Assembly: GCA_902462495.1 (NCBI GenBank)
Contig: CABQCC010000003.1
Location: forward strand, 1 to 36,856
DNA: 36,856 nucleotides
DNA from: an uncultured Eubacterium sp.
GTDB taxonomy: Bacteria; Bacillota; Clostridia; Oscillospirales; Acutalibacteraceae
Reading direction: 5' to 3'
Below are positions 1-7,405 of this stretch, piece by piece; within the stretch, counting starts at the first letter, position 1; every line of letters starts with the position of its first letter. Made by a program: the position numbers and the translations under genes. The notes beneath the pieces were generated by a model, which saw nothing but the letters and a program-made list of their open reading frames with translations, was not told where the DNA came from and did no database searches.

Positions 1-22
1 CGTTTGGAAAGTAATTTGAATT

Positions 23-47
23 AAATAATTTTTGGAGTAAATTATTT
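23..47 (+). other. AT-rich inverted repeat in the transketolase leader
   Basis: AAATAATTT at 23-31 is the exact inverse of AAATTATTT at 39-47, with a 7-base loop. It lies just upstream of the Shine-Dalgarno (GAAAGGGG, about 56-63) of the first transketolase gene. It could be an operator or a leader hairpin, or chance in AT-rich DNA. The window starts too close to the gene to place its promoter. Confidence 0.25.
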
Positions 48-70
48 TAATAAAAGAAAGGGGTATTTTT

Positions 71-964
71 ATGCCAGCAAATTATGTGCCATTCGATAAA
101 GAAGAATGGCTCCGCCTTGAAAAAAAGGCTGACTTTTTAAGACGCTACTGTTTGCAGACTGCCGTATGGGGCGGCTCGGGACATGTAGGCGGTTCGTTAT
201 CTGCAATGGATTGTATGACAATTCTCTACAATCGTTTTATGAAGATTGATCCTGAAAATCCGGATATGCCGGACAGAGACCGTTTTGTTCTCTCAAAGGG
301 TCACTGTGCAGTAGGTTACGCTCCTGTGCTTGTTGATCTCGGTTTTATGCCTGAAGAAGAACTTAAAATCTTCAATCTTACCGGTGCAAAAATCGGTATG
401 CATATGGACTGCAACAAGGTTAAAGGTGTAGACTGCTCAACCGGTTCACTCGGTCACGGTCTTTCTCTTGCAGTGGGCTTTGCGCTTGCAGGCAGAGTAA
501 ACGGCATTGACTATATGAACTATGTTCTTACCGGTGACGGCGAGCTCAACGAAGGTTCAAACTGGGAGGCTGCAATGAGTGCCGCACAGTTCAAGCTTTC
601 AAATGTTGTTGTTTTTGCCGATAACAACAAGTGTATGATTGACGGTCGTGTTGACGATGAAATGAAGGTTGAACCTCTTGATAAGAAGTTCGAGGCTTTC
701 GGCTTCAATGTTTTCCGTGTTGACGGTCATAATATGAAAGAACTCAACGACGCTATCGAAGCTGCCATCAAGAATCATCAGGATGGCGGTGACAAGCCGA
801 CAGCTATTATTATGGACACATTTAAGGGTGCCGGCGTTGACTTTATGCAGGATGATTACAAGTGGCACTACGGTTCACTTGATGACGAAAAACTTGCAAA
901 AGCATATGCATCACTTGATAAATATTTGGCAGAGCGTTGTGCTCGTGCAGAAAAGGAGGCGTAA
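71..964 (+). CDS. Transketolase, N-terminal (thiamine-diphosphate-binding) subunit
   Basis: This 297-residue protein is the N-terminal half of a split transketolase, which moves two-carbon ketol units between sugar phosphates in the non-oxidative pentose phosphate pathway. The family signature is visible: SKGHC near residue 76, GSLGHGLS near 125, and the ThDP/Mg motif GDGELNEG from about residue 155, closed by the NN of FADNNK near 185. A single-chain transketolase is about 650 residues; here the pyrimidine-binding and C-terminal domains are in the next gene, 3 bases downstream. The ATG follows a GAAAGGGG ribosome site at good spacing. The two products should assemble as a cytoplasmic heterotetramer. 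The split form is common in Clostridia, so this is not a broken gene. Confidence 0.95.
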   Translation: MPANYVPFDKEEWLRLEKKADFLRRYCLQTAVWGGSGHVGGSLSAMDCMTILYNRFMKIDPENPDMPDRDRFVLSKGHCAVGYAPVLVDLGFMPEEELKIFNLTGAKIGMHMDCNKVKGVDCSTGSLGHGLSLAVGFALAGRVNGIDYMNYVLTGDGELNEGSNWEAAMSAAQFKLSNVVVFADNNKCMIDGRVDDEMKVEPLDKKFEAFGFNVFRVDGHNMKELNDAIEAAIKNHQDGGDKPTAIIMDTFKGAGVDFMQDDYKWHYGSLDDEKLAKAYASLDKYLAERCARAEKEA

Positions 965-967
965 GAT

Positions 968-1978
968 ATGGGTGGTATGTCTTATACAATGACAGATACA
1001 ACAAAGCTGTCAACAGCAGAATGCTACGGTATCGCTCTTTGTGAGCTCGGTGAAGAACATAAGGATGTTGTCGCTCTTACAGCCGACCTTGCAAAATCAA
1101 CAAAAATCGGTATGTTCGGTGAAAAGTTCCCGGATAGATTCTTCAATGTAGGTATCGCAGAGCAAAATATGTTCGGTGTAGCAGCGGGTATGGCTAAAAA
1201 CGGATTGATTCCTTTTGCTTCAACATTTGCTATTTTCACCGCAGCAAGATCTCTTGACCAAATCCATACAGACATTTGCTATCAAAATGTTCCTGTAAAG
1301 ATGATTGCAACTCACGCAGGTACATCATTCGGTCAGGCAGGCTCAACTCACCATGCACTTATTGATATGGCTTGTATGAGAACTTTGCCTCATATGACTG
1401 TTATTTGCCCTTGTGACGGTGCAGAAACATACAATGCAGTTAAGGCTGCTTATGATATTGAAGGTCCTGTTTATATCCGTATCAACAGAGGTTTCGACCA
1501 GGTTATCTATAAGAGCCCTGAGGAGTGCAACTTCGTTTGGGATAAGGCTTCTGTTATGAATGACGGTACAGATATTACCGTTATCGCTTGCGGTTCTTGC
1601 GTATTCGAGGCTATGCAGGCTGCTCGTATCGCTGCATCAGACGGCGGTCTTTCAGTTCGTGTTCTTAATATGCACACAATCAAGCCTATCGACAAAGAGG
1701 CTGTTCTTTCAGCTATTTCAGATACTCGCCGTATCATCACTGTTGAAGACCACGAAGTTATGGGCGGTTTGGGCTCAGCTGTTGCAGAGGTTGTTGCTTC
1801 TTCAGGTAAGGCTTGCGCATTCAAGATGCTCGGTCACCAAGACGCATTCTCAACAATCGGCTTGCAAGAGGATCTTCTTGCTATGGCAAAGATTGATGCA
1901 AACGGTATCGCAGAAACAATCCAGGAAATGATGCACGCTGACTTTGAGGCAGACGATGCTTGGGATGATGAGTTCTAA
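968..1978 (+). CDS. Transketolase, C-terminal (pyrimidine-binding) subunit
   Basis: This 336-residue protein completes the transketolase started by the preceding gene. It carries the pyrimidine-binding fold with the conserved FPDRFFNVGIAEQNM stretch (about residues 55-70; its Glu activates ThDP in this family) and a C-terminal domain containing KPIDKEAV and EDHEVMGGLGS. The ATG at 968 is chosen because AAGGAGG at 953-959, inside the end of the previous gene, is 8 bases away; ATG 977 is an in-frame alternative. The C-terminus ends in a very acidic tail (about 12 residues rich in Asp and Glu). It is co-transcribed with the N-terminal subunit. Confidence 0.95.
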   Translation: MGGMSYTMTDTTKLSTAECYGIALCELGEEHKDVVALTADLAKSTKIGMFGEKFPDRFFNVGIAEQNMFGVAAGMAKNGLIPFASTFAIFTAARSLDQIHTDICYQNVPVKMIATHAGTSFGQAGSTHHALIDMACMRTLPHMTVICPCDGAETYNAVKAAYDIEGPVYIRINRGFDQVIYKSPEECNFVWDKASVMNDGTDITVIACGSCVFEAMQAARIAASDGGLSVRVLNMHTIKPIDKEAVLSAISDTRRIITVEDHEVMGGLGSAVAEVVASSGKACAFKMLGHQDAFSTIGLQEDLLAMAKIDANGIAETIQEMMHADFEADDAWDDEF

Positions 1979-2028
1979 GGAATTTTCACCAATCTCAATT
2001 GTTATCTAACCGAAAGGAGTGTATTATT

Positions 2029-2829
2029 ATGCCAAGCGATGAGGTTCGCTACACAAATAAAGTCTTTATGGCGGGCGCAATGCCTCTCTTAAAGACTATT
2101 GCTACCGATGTTCCTGAACTCAAAAAGAAGTTTGAGGGCGTGGATGCAATTTATCAAGTTTCCGCAAAGGTAAATGCGGAAGATGTTGAGGCTGTTCACT
2201 TTATTATCGAAAACGGTGAATGGACTGTTAAGCTCGGTGAATATCTCGGACAGAAGAAGATTGATGCAGAGCTTGCTTTTCCGTCAATGGAAAAGATGAA
2301 TGAATTTATGAAAGGCAAGGTTGCAAACCTTCTCCCTGCTTTGAGAATTAAGAACTTCGGCAAGTTCTTGAAATTTATGCAGGTCCTCCTCAAGATGTCA
2401 TCACTTTTGGGCATCAAAGACCCTGACAGCGTTGATGAACCAACTGCAATTCTTCTTTGCAAGCTTTATTTCTACTTGCTTTCATCAGGTATCTCACAGC
2501 TTAATAAGCTCGGACATCCCGATATTCACGAATGGGCACTTAAATCACCAGACCGTTGCTATCAATGGGAGGTTATTGGCCATCCTGAATGTACAGCGTA
2601 TATTCGTATCAAGGCAGGCAAGTCAAGAGCCGGCAGAGGCGAGTACAAGAGAGCAAAGCCGTTCTTCAATATGAAGTTCGACTGTCCAAAATCTGCTCTT
2701 ATGATTCTTCTCGGCACAGGCGATATGTTCAAGATGACTGCTGAAAAGCAACTCATTATGGACGGCGGTCCTGAGTTCGGCGTTCAAATCGGCGACTATA
2801 TGATGCTTGTCGGAGCACTTGCTTCATAA
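2029..2829 (+). CDS. Conserved hypothetical protein, SCP2-like fold suspected
   Basis: This 266-residue soluble protein has no signal peptide or membrane segment. I do not recognise it with certainty. Residues about 25-95 (ending WTVKLGEYLGQ, then AELAFPSMEKMNEFMKGK) and about 215-266 (FNMKFDCPKSALMILLGTGDM to the end) read like strands and helices of SCP2 sterol/lipid-carrier domains, and a clear SCP2 domain protein lies 1 kb downstream on the other strand. That resemblance is an inference. ATG 2029 is chosen over an upstream in-frame TTG at 1999 because AAAGGAG at 2013-2019 lies 9 bases before it. It is 50 bases behind the transketolase pair and ahead of a terminator, so it is probably the third gene of that operon. 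Confidence 0.75.
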   Translation: MPSDEVRYTNKVFMAGAMPLLKTIATDVPELKKKFEGVDAIYQVSAKVNAEDVEAVHFIIENGEWTVKLGEYLGQKKIDAELAFPSMEKMNEFMKGKVANLLPALRIKNFGKFLKFMQVLLKMSSLLGIKDPDSVDEPTAILLCKLYFYLLSSGISQLNKLGHPDIHEWALKSPDRCYQWEVIGHPECTAYIRIKAGKSRAGRGEYKRAKPFFNMKFDCPKSALMILLGTGDMFKMTAEKQLIMDGGPEFGVQIGDYMMLVGALAS

Positions 2830-2844
2830 ACAAACTTATTCAAT

Positions 2845-2879
2845 AAAACACCTTGGATTTTAATTCAAGGTGTTTTTTA
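2845..2879 (+). terminator. Rho-independent terminator after the transketolase operon
   Basis: AAAACACCTTG (2845-2855) pairs perfectly with CAAGGTGTTTT (2866-2876), with a 10-base loop, followed by a T run. It ends the transketolase/SCP2-like transcript. Confidence 0.85.
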
Positions 2880-2923
2880 TATAGAAAAATCGTTTGTGCA
2901 ACCTAAAGTTGACAAATAATTGC

Positions 2924-2952
2924 TGGAAATCCATACAGATTGTTGCTATAAT
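2924..2952 (+). promoter_or_regulatory. SigA-type promoter of the XRE regulator
   Basis: A consensus TATAAT at 2947-2952 is preceded by TGC, giving an extended -10. The -35 at 17 bases is weak (TGGAAA, 2924-2929). A TTGACA at 2909-2914 is too far away (32 bases) to serve this -10. Confidence 0.6.
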
Positions 2953-2977
2953 TATTGTATGAAACGGAGGGCATTAT

Positions 2978-3454
2978 ATGGATTTGGGTCAACGATTAAA
3001 ACAGCTTCGTACAGAAAAACATTTGTCACAGGAAACCGTGGCGTTTGAACTCAATGTATCACGACAGGCGGTTGCAAAGTGGGAAAATAATGCTTCAAAA
3101 CCGAGTACAGCAAATCTTATGGCAATTTGTGATTTGTACGGAATATCATTAGATGAATTGATTTCAAATAAATCGAATGAATATTCGGCAGAACATTCAG
3201 AACCGAATAAGTCAAAAGAAAAAATGGCAATCGTAATTCTTTCCGTTGTCGGCGGAATGTTGCTGATATTATCTGTGATTTTGACTGTGTGGGCAAAAGG
3301 AATGTCCGTTCCCGATAATATAATCGGCTATGCAGACGCACCAACAATTATTTTTGTCACTTCATCACCGTGGCTTTTATATGTTTTGTATATGCTTGTC
3401 GGAATAATTATGCTAACTATAATTACCTTGTTGTTAAAGTTAAAGAAAAAATAA
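2978..3454 (+). CDS. XRE-family helix-turn-helix regulator with two C-terminal membrane segments
   Basis: This 158-residue protein begins with a Cro/CI-type helix-turn-helix (residues 1-62; LSQETVAFELNVSRQAVAKW is the core, and the SLDELI end is typical of the family). A charged linker and two hydrophobic segments (about 83-106 and 131-154) follow, ending in a Lys-rich tail. The layout suggests a DNA-binding domain tethered to the cytoplasmic membrane, perhaps sensing an envelope signal. It has its own extended -10 promoter, a good ribosome site (ACGGAGG) and a terminator, so it is monocistronic. No target operator can be named; autoregulation is common in the family. Confidence 0.88.
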   Translation: MDLGQRLKQLRTEKHLSQETVAFELNVSRQAVAKWENNASKPSTANLMAICDLYGISLDELISNKSNEYSAEHSEPNKSKEKMAIVILSVVGGMLLILSVILTVWAKGMSVPDNIIGYADAPTIIFVTSSPWLLYVLYMLVGIIMLTIITLLLKLKKK

Positions 3455-3458
3455 AATC

Positions 3459-3485
3459 GAGGCTACGGATTTCCGTAGCCTCTTT
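3459..3485. terminator. Bidirectional terminator between the XRE regulator and the Cys-rich peptide gene
   Basis: GAGGCTACGG (3459-3468) pairs with CCGTAGCCTC (3473-3482) across a 4-base loop. T-rich tracts lie on both sides, so it can serve the plus-strand regulator and the minus-strand small gene, which converge here. Confidence 0.8.
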
Positions 3486-3498
3486 GTGTACTCAGCAG

Positions 3499-3615
3499 TT
3501 AGTTACAACCGCAACCGCAGTCGTTGTTGTTGAAACCGCCACATAAAAGAAGGATGATGATAAGGATAATTACCCAAGAAGAATTACCGCATCCGCAATT
3601 ATTGCAACAACCCAT
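3499..3615 (-). CDS. 38-residue Cys/Asn/Gly-rich single-span membrane peptide (YjcZ-like)
   Basis: Reading the minus strand from ATG at 3615 gives a 38-residue peptide. It starts MGCCNNCGCG, has one hydrophobic span (WVIILIIILLL, about residues 14-24), and ends FNNNDCGCGCN. A strong Shine-Dalgarno (AAAGGAGGT) sits 7 bases upstream of the ATG. Eight cysteines lie in pairs or CxC spacing on both sides of the span. The plan recalls the very small YjcZ-type sporulation-associated membrane peptides of Firmicutes, but that link is by resemblance only. A sequence reading CATAGTA at 3653-3647 (minus strand) fits a forespore sigma -10. The gene ends facing the bidirectional terminator at 3459-3485. 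Confidence 0.75.
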   Translation of the reverse strand: MGCCNNCGCGNSSWVIILIIILLLCGGFNNNDCGCGCN

Positions 3616-3735
3616 TGTGCGACCTCCTTTCGTGTTTTCTAACTCATACTATGAAAATCGCACGGAAGTGTTACAACCGAAAAAAGCACACCGATTTTTC
3701 GATGTGGTTTGCGGAATGTATTGTCTTATTGTCGC

Positions 3736-3832
3736 TTAAAAGGATATGAACACCGTAGGGGCGAACTGTGTTCGCCTAATTACTTTCATTTTTCATAAAT
3801 AAAATAGCTCCCCTTTATATCAAAAGGGAAGC
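3736..3832. repeat. Intergenic repeat modules (copy A)
   Basis: Three pieces recur near 10.1 kb: TTAAAAGGATAT (3736-3747); GTAGGGGCGA followed by a TCGCCTAAT hairpin (3755-3780; stem GGCGAAC/GTTCGCC around TGT); and an imperfect GCTCCCCTTT...AAAGGGAAGC hairpin (3807-3832). The same GTAGGGGCGA element appears at 10160-10184 in the opposite orientation. This fills the gap between the Cys-rich gene and the SCP2 gene. Confidence 0.7.
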
Positions 3833-3853
3833 CGTGTTTGATTATGTAGCTTT

Positions 3854-4186
3854 TTAGCCCAAAAACTTTGTCATCTCAAGTGCCGCATTTACGTCGCCGT
3901 CAACAGTAATCTTGCCGGTTGTGAATGCAACAACAGGGTTGAGCTTGCCGTTGATAAGCTTAATCCAGTTTGTGCCGTTGATGTGGATAATAGCATTTCT
4001 GTCATAATATTCATAAGGCTCAACATGCACCTGTCCATCTTTTATTTCTATGTAAAAAATGCCGTTAACTGCTTTGCCTTCAATGTTAATCTGAAAAGCC
4101 ATTGTACCTTGTACGTTTGAAACATCTGCGTTGTAGAATTTTGTTCTGGTAGCTGCTACGATTGATTCATATGTCATACCTGCCAT
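3854..4186 (-). CDS. SCP2 sterol-carrier domain protein
   Basis: This 110-residue protein consists of a single SCP2-type lipid-binding domain. The pattern is MAFQINIEGKAVNGIFYIEI, then DRNAIIHINGTNWIKLINGKLNP, then FTTGKITVDGDVNAALEMTKFL, which matches the domain's usual ending in a 'G.I.VDGD...A' strand-helix. It is cytoplasmic with no signal peptide. In bacteria such stand-alone domains bind hydrophobic ligands, but the ligand here is unknown. A strong AAGGAGG ribosome site precedes the ATG and a good promoter lies at 4219-4247. It is monocistronic. Confidence 0.88.
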   Translation of the reverse strand: MAGMTYESIVAATRTKFYNADVSNVQGTMAFQINIEGKAVNGIFYIEIKDGQVHVEPYEYYDRNAIIHINGTNWIKLINGKLNPVVAFTTGKITVDGDVNAALEMTKFLG

Positions 4187-4218
4187 GATAATTCCTCCTT
4201 AAAATTTATTATACCTAT

Positions 4219-4247
4219 ATTTTATCATACAATATTCATAAATGCAA
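4219..4247 (-). promoter_or_regulatory. SigA-type promoter of the SCP2 gene
   Basis: On the minus strand, TTGCAT (4247-4242), 17 bases, TGA then TAAAAT (4224-4219): a good -35, an extended -10 and exact spacing. Confidence 0.7.
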
Positions 4248-4315
4248 TAGCACTTTTATAGGTAGAATTACCAAAAAACAAGGCATTTTGGGTGCTCTTT
4301 TATATTTATGGTATA

Positions 4316-4344
4316 TTGAATGTTGTCTGATTTTGTGATAAAAT
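4316..4344 (+). promoter_or_regulatory. SigA-type promoter of the aminotransferase operon
   Basis: TTGAAT (4316-4321), 17 bases, then TGA-TAAAAT (-10 at 4339-4344), 33 bases before the ATG of the aminotransferase. Confidence 0.65.
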
Positions 4345-4377
4345 ATTTCAGTAATTTAATGATAGCGAGGAATTTTT

Positions 4378-5631
4378 ATGTCTGAATACAGAAATATGAC
4401 AAAAGATGAGCTTCTTGCAGAAAAAGAAACTCTCCTTAAAAAGTTTGATGAATTTAAGGCAATGGGTCTTAATCTTGATATGTCAAGAGGTAAGCCTTCA
4501 AAGGAACAACTTGATCTTTCAATGGATATGCTTAAGCCTATTGATTATACAGAGGACGGTTTTGATGTTCGTAATTACGGACTTCTTGACGGTATCAAGA
4601 GCTGTAAGCAACTTTTTGCTGATTTGCTCGGTGTTGAAGCAAAGAATATCATAATCGGTCCGTCAGCTTCTTTGAATCTTATGTATGATTATATCTGCCA
4701 GTGCTATTGCGAGGGTGTTCTCGGCTCAACTCCTTGGTGCAAGCTTGACGAGGTTAAATTCCTTTGTCCTGTTCCGGGTTATGACAGACACTTCACAATT
4801 TTGGAACACTTCGGCATCAAAATGATTAATGTTCCTATGACAAGCGAAGGTCCTGATATGGATGTTATCGAAGAACTTGTAAAGGACGAATCCGTAAAGG
4901 GTATGTTCTGCGTGCCTAAGTATTCAAACCCACAGGGTATCACTTTCTCTGATGACACAGTTCGCCGTATTGCTTCTCTCAAGCCGGCTGCAAAGGACTT
5001 TAGAATTGTTTGGGATAACGCATATTGCGTTCACGATATTAAGGACGAGGGCGACACACTTCTCAACATCTTTGATGTTTTGGGTGATAACGAGGATATG
5101 GTTATTGAGGTTTGCTCAACTTCAAAGATGACTTTCCCCGGTGCAGGTGTTTCTGCACTTGCCGCAAGTGATGCAAATATCGCACAAATCAAGAAAAGAC
5201 TTAACTGCGAAACAATCAGCTATGACAAGATGAATCAGCTTCGCCATGTAAAGTTCTTTGGCAATGTTGACGGACTTCTTGCTCATATGAAGAAGCACGC
5301 AGCTATTATGAAGCCAAAATTCGATATGGTTATCGAGCATCTTGAAAATGAACTCGGCGGTTTGGGTATCGCTGAATGGCTCGACCCTAAGGGCGGATAT
5401 TTCATCAGCCTTGATGTTATGAACGGCACTGCAAAGAGAGTCGGCGAGCTTTGCAAGGAAGCAGGCGTAACTCTTACAACAGTTGGTGCAACTTATCCGT
5501 ATGGTGACGACCCTAACAACAGCAACATCCGTATTGCTCCGTCACTTCCACCTGTTGCAGAACTTGACCTTGCAACACAAATCCTTTGCACAAGCGTAAA
5601 ACTTGCTGCAATAGAAAAGTTGGTGGGCTAA
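4378..5631 (+). CDS. Class I PLP aminotransferase, aspartate aminotransferase-like (PF12897-type)
   Basis: This 417-residue protein has the N-terminal MGLNLDMSRGKPSKEQLDLS stretch that marks the aspartate aminotransferase subgroup related to Corynebacterium AspT (Pfam Aminotran_MocR, PF12897). The catalytic PLP lysine is K250 in CSTSKMTFPGAG, with the cofactor-binding WDNAYCVHD segment upstream and the substrate-carboxylate arginine region (NIRIAPSLPP) near the C-terminus. It probably interconverts aspartate and glutamate with their oxo-acids in the cytoplasm, although the exact donor cannot be read from sequence. The ATG follows a GCGAGG site. Its TAA overlaps the ATG of the next gene (TAATG), so translation is probably coupled. 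Confidence 0.88.
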   Translation: MSEYRNMTKDELLAEKETLLKKFDEFKAMGLNLDMSRGKPSKEQLDLSMDMLKPIDYTEDGFDVRNYGLLDGIKSCKQLFADLLGVEAKNIIIGPSASLNLMYDYICQCYCEGVLGSTPWCKLDEVKFLCPVPGYDRHFTILEHFGIKMINVPMTSEGPDMDVIEELVKDESVKGMFCVPKYSNPQGITFSDDTVRRIASLKPAAKDFRIVWDNAYCVHDIKDEGDTLLNIFDVLGDNEDMVIEVCSTSKMTFPGAGVSALAASDANIAQIKKRLNCETISYDKMNQLRHVKFFGNVDGLLAHMKKHAAIMKPKFDMVIEHLENELGGLGIAEWLDPKGGYFISLDVMNGTAKRVGELCKEAGVTLTTVGATYPYGDDPNNSNIRIAPSLPPVAELDLATQILCTSVKLAAIEKLVG

Positions 5632-6416
5632 TGCAAGTAGGTGCTTCATCATCCTGCTTCTTTCCGTTGGTAACGGAAAAGTCGCTTGATAATGTTTTAT
5701 CTCTCGGCTTCAAGCAAACAGAGGTGTTTTTCAACACTTCTTCAGAGCTTGAGGAGCCGTTTGTAAAGCAACTTCGCAAAAATGCGGACGACCACGGAGC
5801 AAAGATTTTGTCCGTTCATCCGTTTTCATCAGCGCTTGAAAGCAACTGCATTTTTGCCGAATATGAGCGTAGATATGACGATTTTATCGGACTGTATCAA
5901 AAGCATTTTCACGCTGCCGCTCTCCTCGGTGCAAAGAATGTTGTTATTCACGGCTCGGTTGCCGTCCAAAAGAGAAATATGAGCGAGGAATTCTATTTCG
6001 ACCGCTTCGCTTCTCTTGTTGAACTCGGCAAAAAAGAGGGCGTCAATGTTTGTCAGGAAAATGTTGTTCGCTTCAGAAGTCAAAGTGTTGATTTCCTTAA
6101 AAAAATGAGAGATTATCTCGGCGATGATTTTCATATGGTGTTTGATGTAAAACAGGCTATTCGTTGCGGCTACGACCCGTTTTATGTTGCCGATGAATTT
6201 AAAAATGAAATCACACATATTCACTTGAGCGACAACACCCCAGAGGTTGATTGTATGCCTCCGGGCAGGGGAACTTTCGATTTCAAGCGCTTGTTCCAAA
6301 TGATGAACGATGCCGATTATAAGGGCGGATATGTGATAGAAATTTATTCAAAAGGCTATGATGTTATGAATGAATTAGCCTTTAGCAAACAGTATTTGGA
6401 CAGTATTAAATTATGA
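5631..6416 (+). CDS. TIM-barrel sugar phosphate isomerase/epimerase (xylose isomerase-like)
   Basis: This 261-residue protein is of the AP endonuclease 2/xylose isomerase-like barrel superfamily (PF01261). Metal-ligand positions typical of the fold can be seen: ILSVHPFSS, NVVIHGSV, VNVCQENV (Glu), MVFDVKQA (Asp), THIHLSDN (His) and YVIEIYSKG (Glu). The substrate cannot be assigned. The start is placed at ATG 5631 because it overlaps the preceding stop (TAATG); an in-frame extension to 5586 would run deep into the aminotransferase gene. Its own stop overlaps the next ATG (ATGA). The tight packing suggests a shared pathway for the three genes. Confidence 0.85.
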   Translation: MQVGASSSCFFPLVTEKSLDNVLSLGFKQTEVFFNTSSELEEPFVKQLRKNADDHGAKILSVHPFSSALESNCIFAEYERRYDDFIGLYQKHFHAAALLGAKNVVIHGSVAVQKRNMSEEFYFDRFASLVELGKKEGVNVCQENVVRFRSQSVDFLKKMRDYLGDDFHMVFDVKQAIRCGYDPFYVADEFKNEITHIHLSDNTPEVDCMPPGRGTFDFKRLFQMMNDADYKGGYVIEIYSKGYDVMNELAFSKQYLDSIKL

Positions 6417-7300
6417 ATAAGTTAAGCAACAAGACAAAGGGAATTTTATGTATACTCTTTTCCGCATTATGTTTTAGCGGAATGAGCTCATTTATCAATC
6501 TTTCGGGGGATATTCCTGTCCCTCAAAAGGTGTTTTTCCGCAATCTTGTTGCTCTTTTTTTCGCTTCGGCGGTTTTGCTGAAAAATCACGAACCGTTTAA
6601 ACCGACCAAAGGCTGCCTAAAATATCATTTTTTGCGTTCGGGAGTCGGTCTTTTGGGAGTGTTCGGCAATTTTTATGCCACAACCCATATGGCACACACG
6701 GCAGATGCGGCAATGCTCAACAAACTTTCGCCGTTTGCAACATTGCTGTTCTCCGCAATTTTCCTCAAAGAAAAGGTTAAGCCAAAACAGGCAGTAGCGA
6801 TTGTTGTTGCTTTTGTCGGTGCAATGTTCGTTATCAAGCCGACAATGTCAAACATTGAGATTGTGCCGTCAATCGCAGGGTTTGTGGGCGGACTCAGCGC
6901 AGGTGCGGCATATACTTGCGTTCGTCATATGGCTAATAAGGGCGAAAACGGCAGGTTTACTGTATTTTTCTTCTCGCTCTTTTCGGTTGCTGTCACAGCA
7001 CCTTATCTGATTTTCAATTATTCTCCTATGACGGGCAAACAGTTCTTGTATCTTATGCTTGTCGGCCTTTGTGCCGCAGGCGGTCAGTTCGGAATTACCG
7101 CCGCATATGGCTTTGCTCCAAGCAGCGAAATCTCAATTTTTGACTATTCGAATATTGTGTTCACAGCTATTGAAGGCTACTTTTTCCTCGGCCATCAAGT
7201 GCCTGACACCCTATCTATAGTGGGCTACACAATCATCATTGCCATGGCAGTTTGGATGTTTATATACAATAACAAGGATAACTCTCTCAAAAAGGCATAG
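6413..7300 (+). CDS. EamA/DMT-superfamily transporter
   Basis: This 295-residue, very hydrophobic protein has about ten predicted membrane helices in two EamA-like halves (residues about 8-140 and 152-290). Each half carries the usual features, such as FFRNLVALFFA, TAHTADAAMLNKLSPF and FLKEK in the first, and FGITAAYGFAPSSEISIFDYSN in the second. Members export or import metabolites, often amino acids or nucleobases, across the inner membrane. It overlaps the preceding isomerase gene by 4 bases and ends the operon. The substrate is unknown; the aminotransferase suggests an amino-acid-like compound. Confidence 0.9.
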   Translation: MNKLSNKTKGILCILFSALCFSGMSSFINLSGDIPVPQKVFFRNLVALFFASAVLLKNHEPFKPTKGCLKYHFLRSGVGLLGVFGNFYATTHMAHTADAAMLNKLSPFATLLFSAIFLKEKVKPKQAVAIVVAFVGAMFVIKPTMSNIEIVPSIAGFVGGLSAGAAYTCVRHMANKGENGRFTVFFFSLFSVAVTAPYLIFNYSPMTGKQFLYLMLVGLCAAGGQFGITAAYGFAPSSEISIFDYSNIVFTAIEGYFFLGHQVPDTLSIVGYTIIIAMAVWMFIYNNKDNSLKKA

Positions 7301-7306
7301 TACGAA

Positions 7307-7350
7307 CTATATATAGATTTGTTGTTTTTCTTGCATTTTTCTATATGTTG
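7307..7350 (+). promoter_or_regulatory. Two candidate NrdR boxes in the nrdR promoter
   Basis: CTATATATAG at 7307-7316 matches the core of the known NrdR box (CWATATATWG). CTATATGTTG at 7341-7350 matches 9 of 10 positions and lies wholly between the -35 and -10 of the nrdR promoter. Start-to-start spacing is 34 bases; paired boxes in other bacteria are usually about 31-33 apart. This suggests NrdR represses its own gene. Confidence 0.5.
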
Positions 7351-7359
7351 TGGTATAAT
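7331..7359 (+). promoter_or_regulatory. SigA-type promoter of nrdR
   Basis: TTGCAT (7331-7336), 17-base spacer, TGG-TATAAT (-10 at 7354-7359). This is a consensus extended -10 promoter, 47 bases before the ATG. Confidence 0.8.
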
Positions 7360-7405
7360 AGCAATTGTTCAATAAGAAACAACTGTTGCATTGGAGGAAA
7401 ATGCT

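Noticed and set aside
968..1978. Split transketolase as a frameshifted gene
   Set aside because: Each half has its own start and ribosome site and the two-subunit form is a known family arrangement.
2909..2914. TTGACA as -35 of the XRE regulator
   Set aside because: It is 32 bases from the TATAAT, too far for one promoter; the extended -10 explains the start better.
3524..3739. Plus-strand 71-codon frame in the gap after the XRE regulator
   Set aside because: It runs antisense to the better-supported Cys-rich gene, has no ribosome site, and its product is low-complexity and basic without family resemblance.
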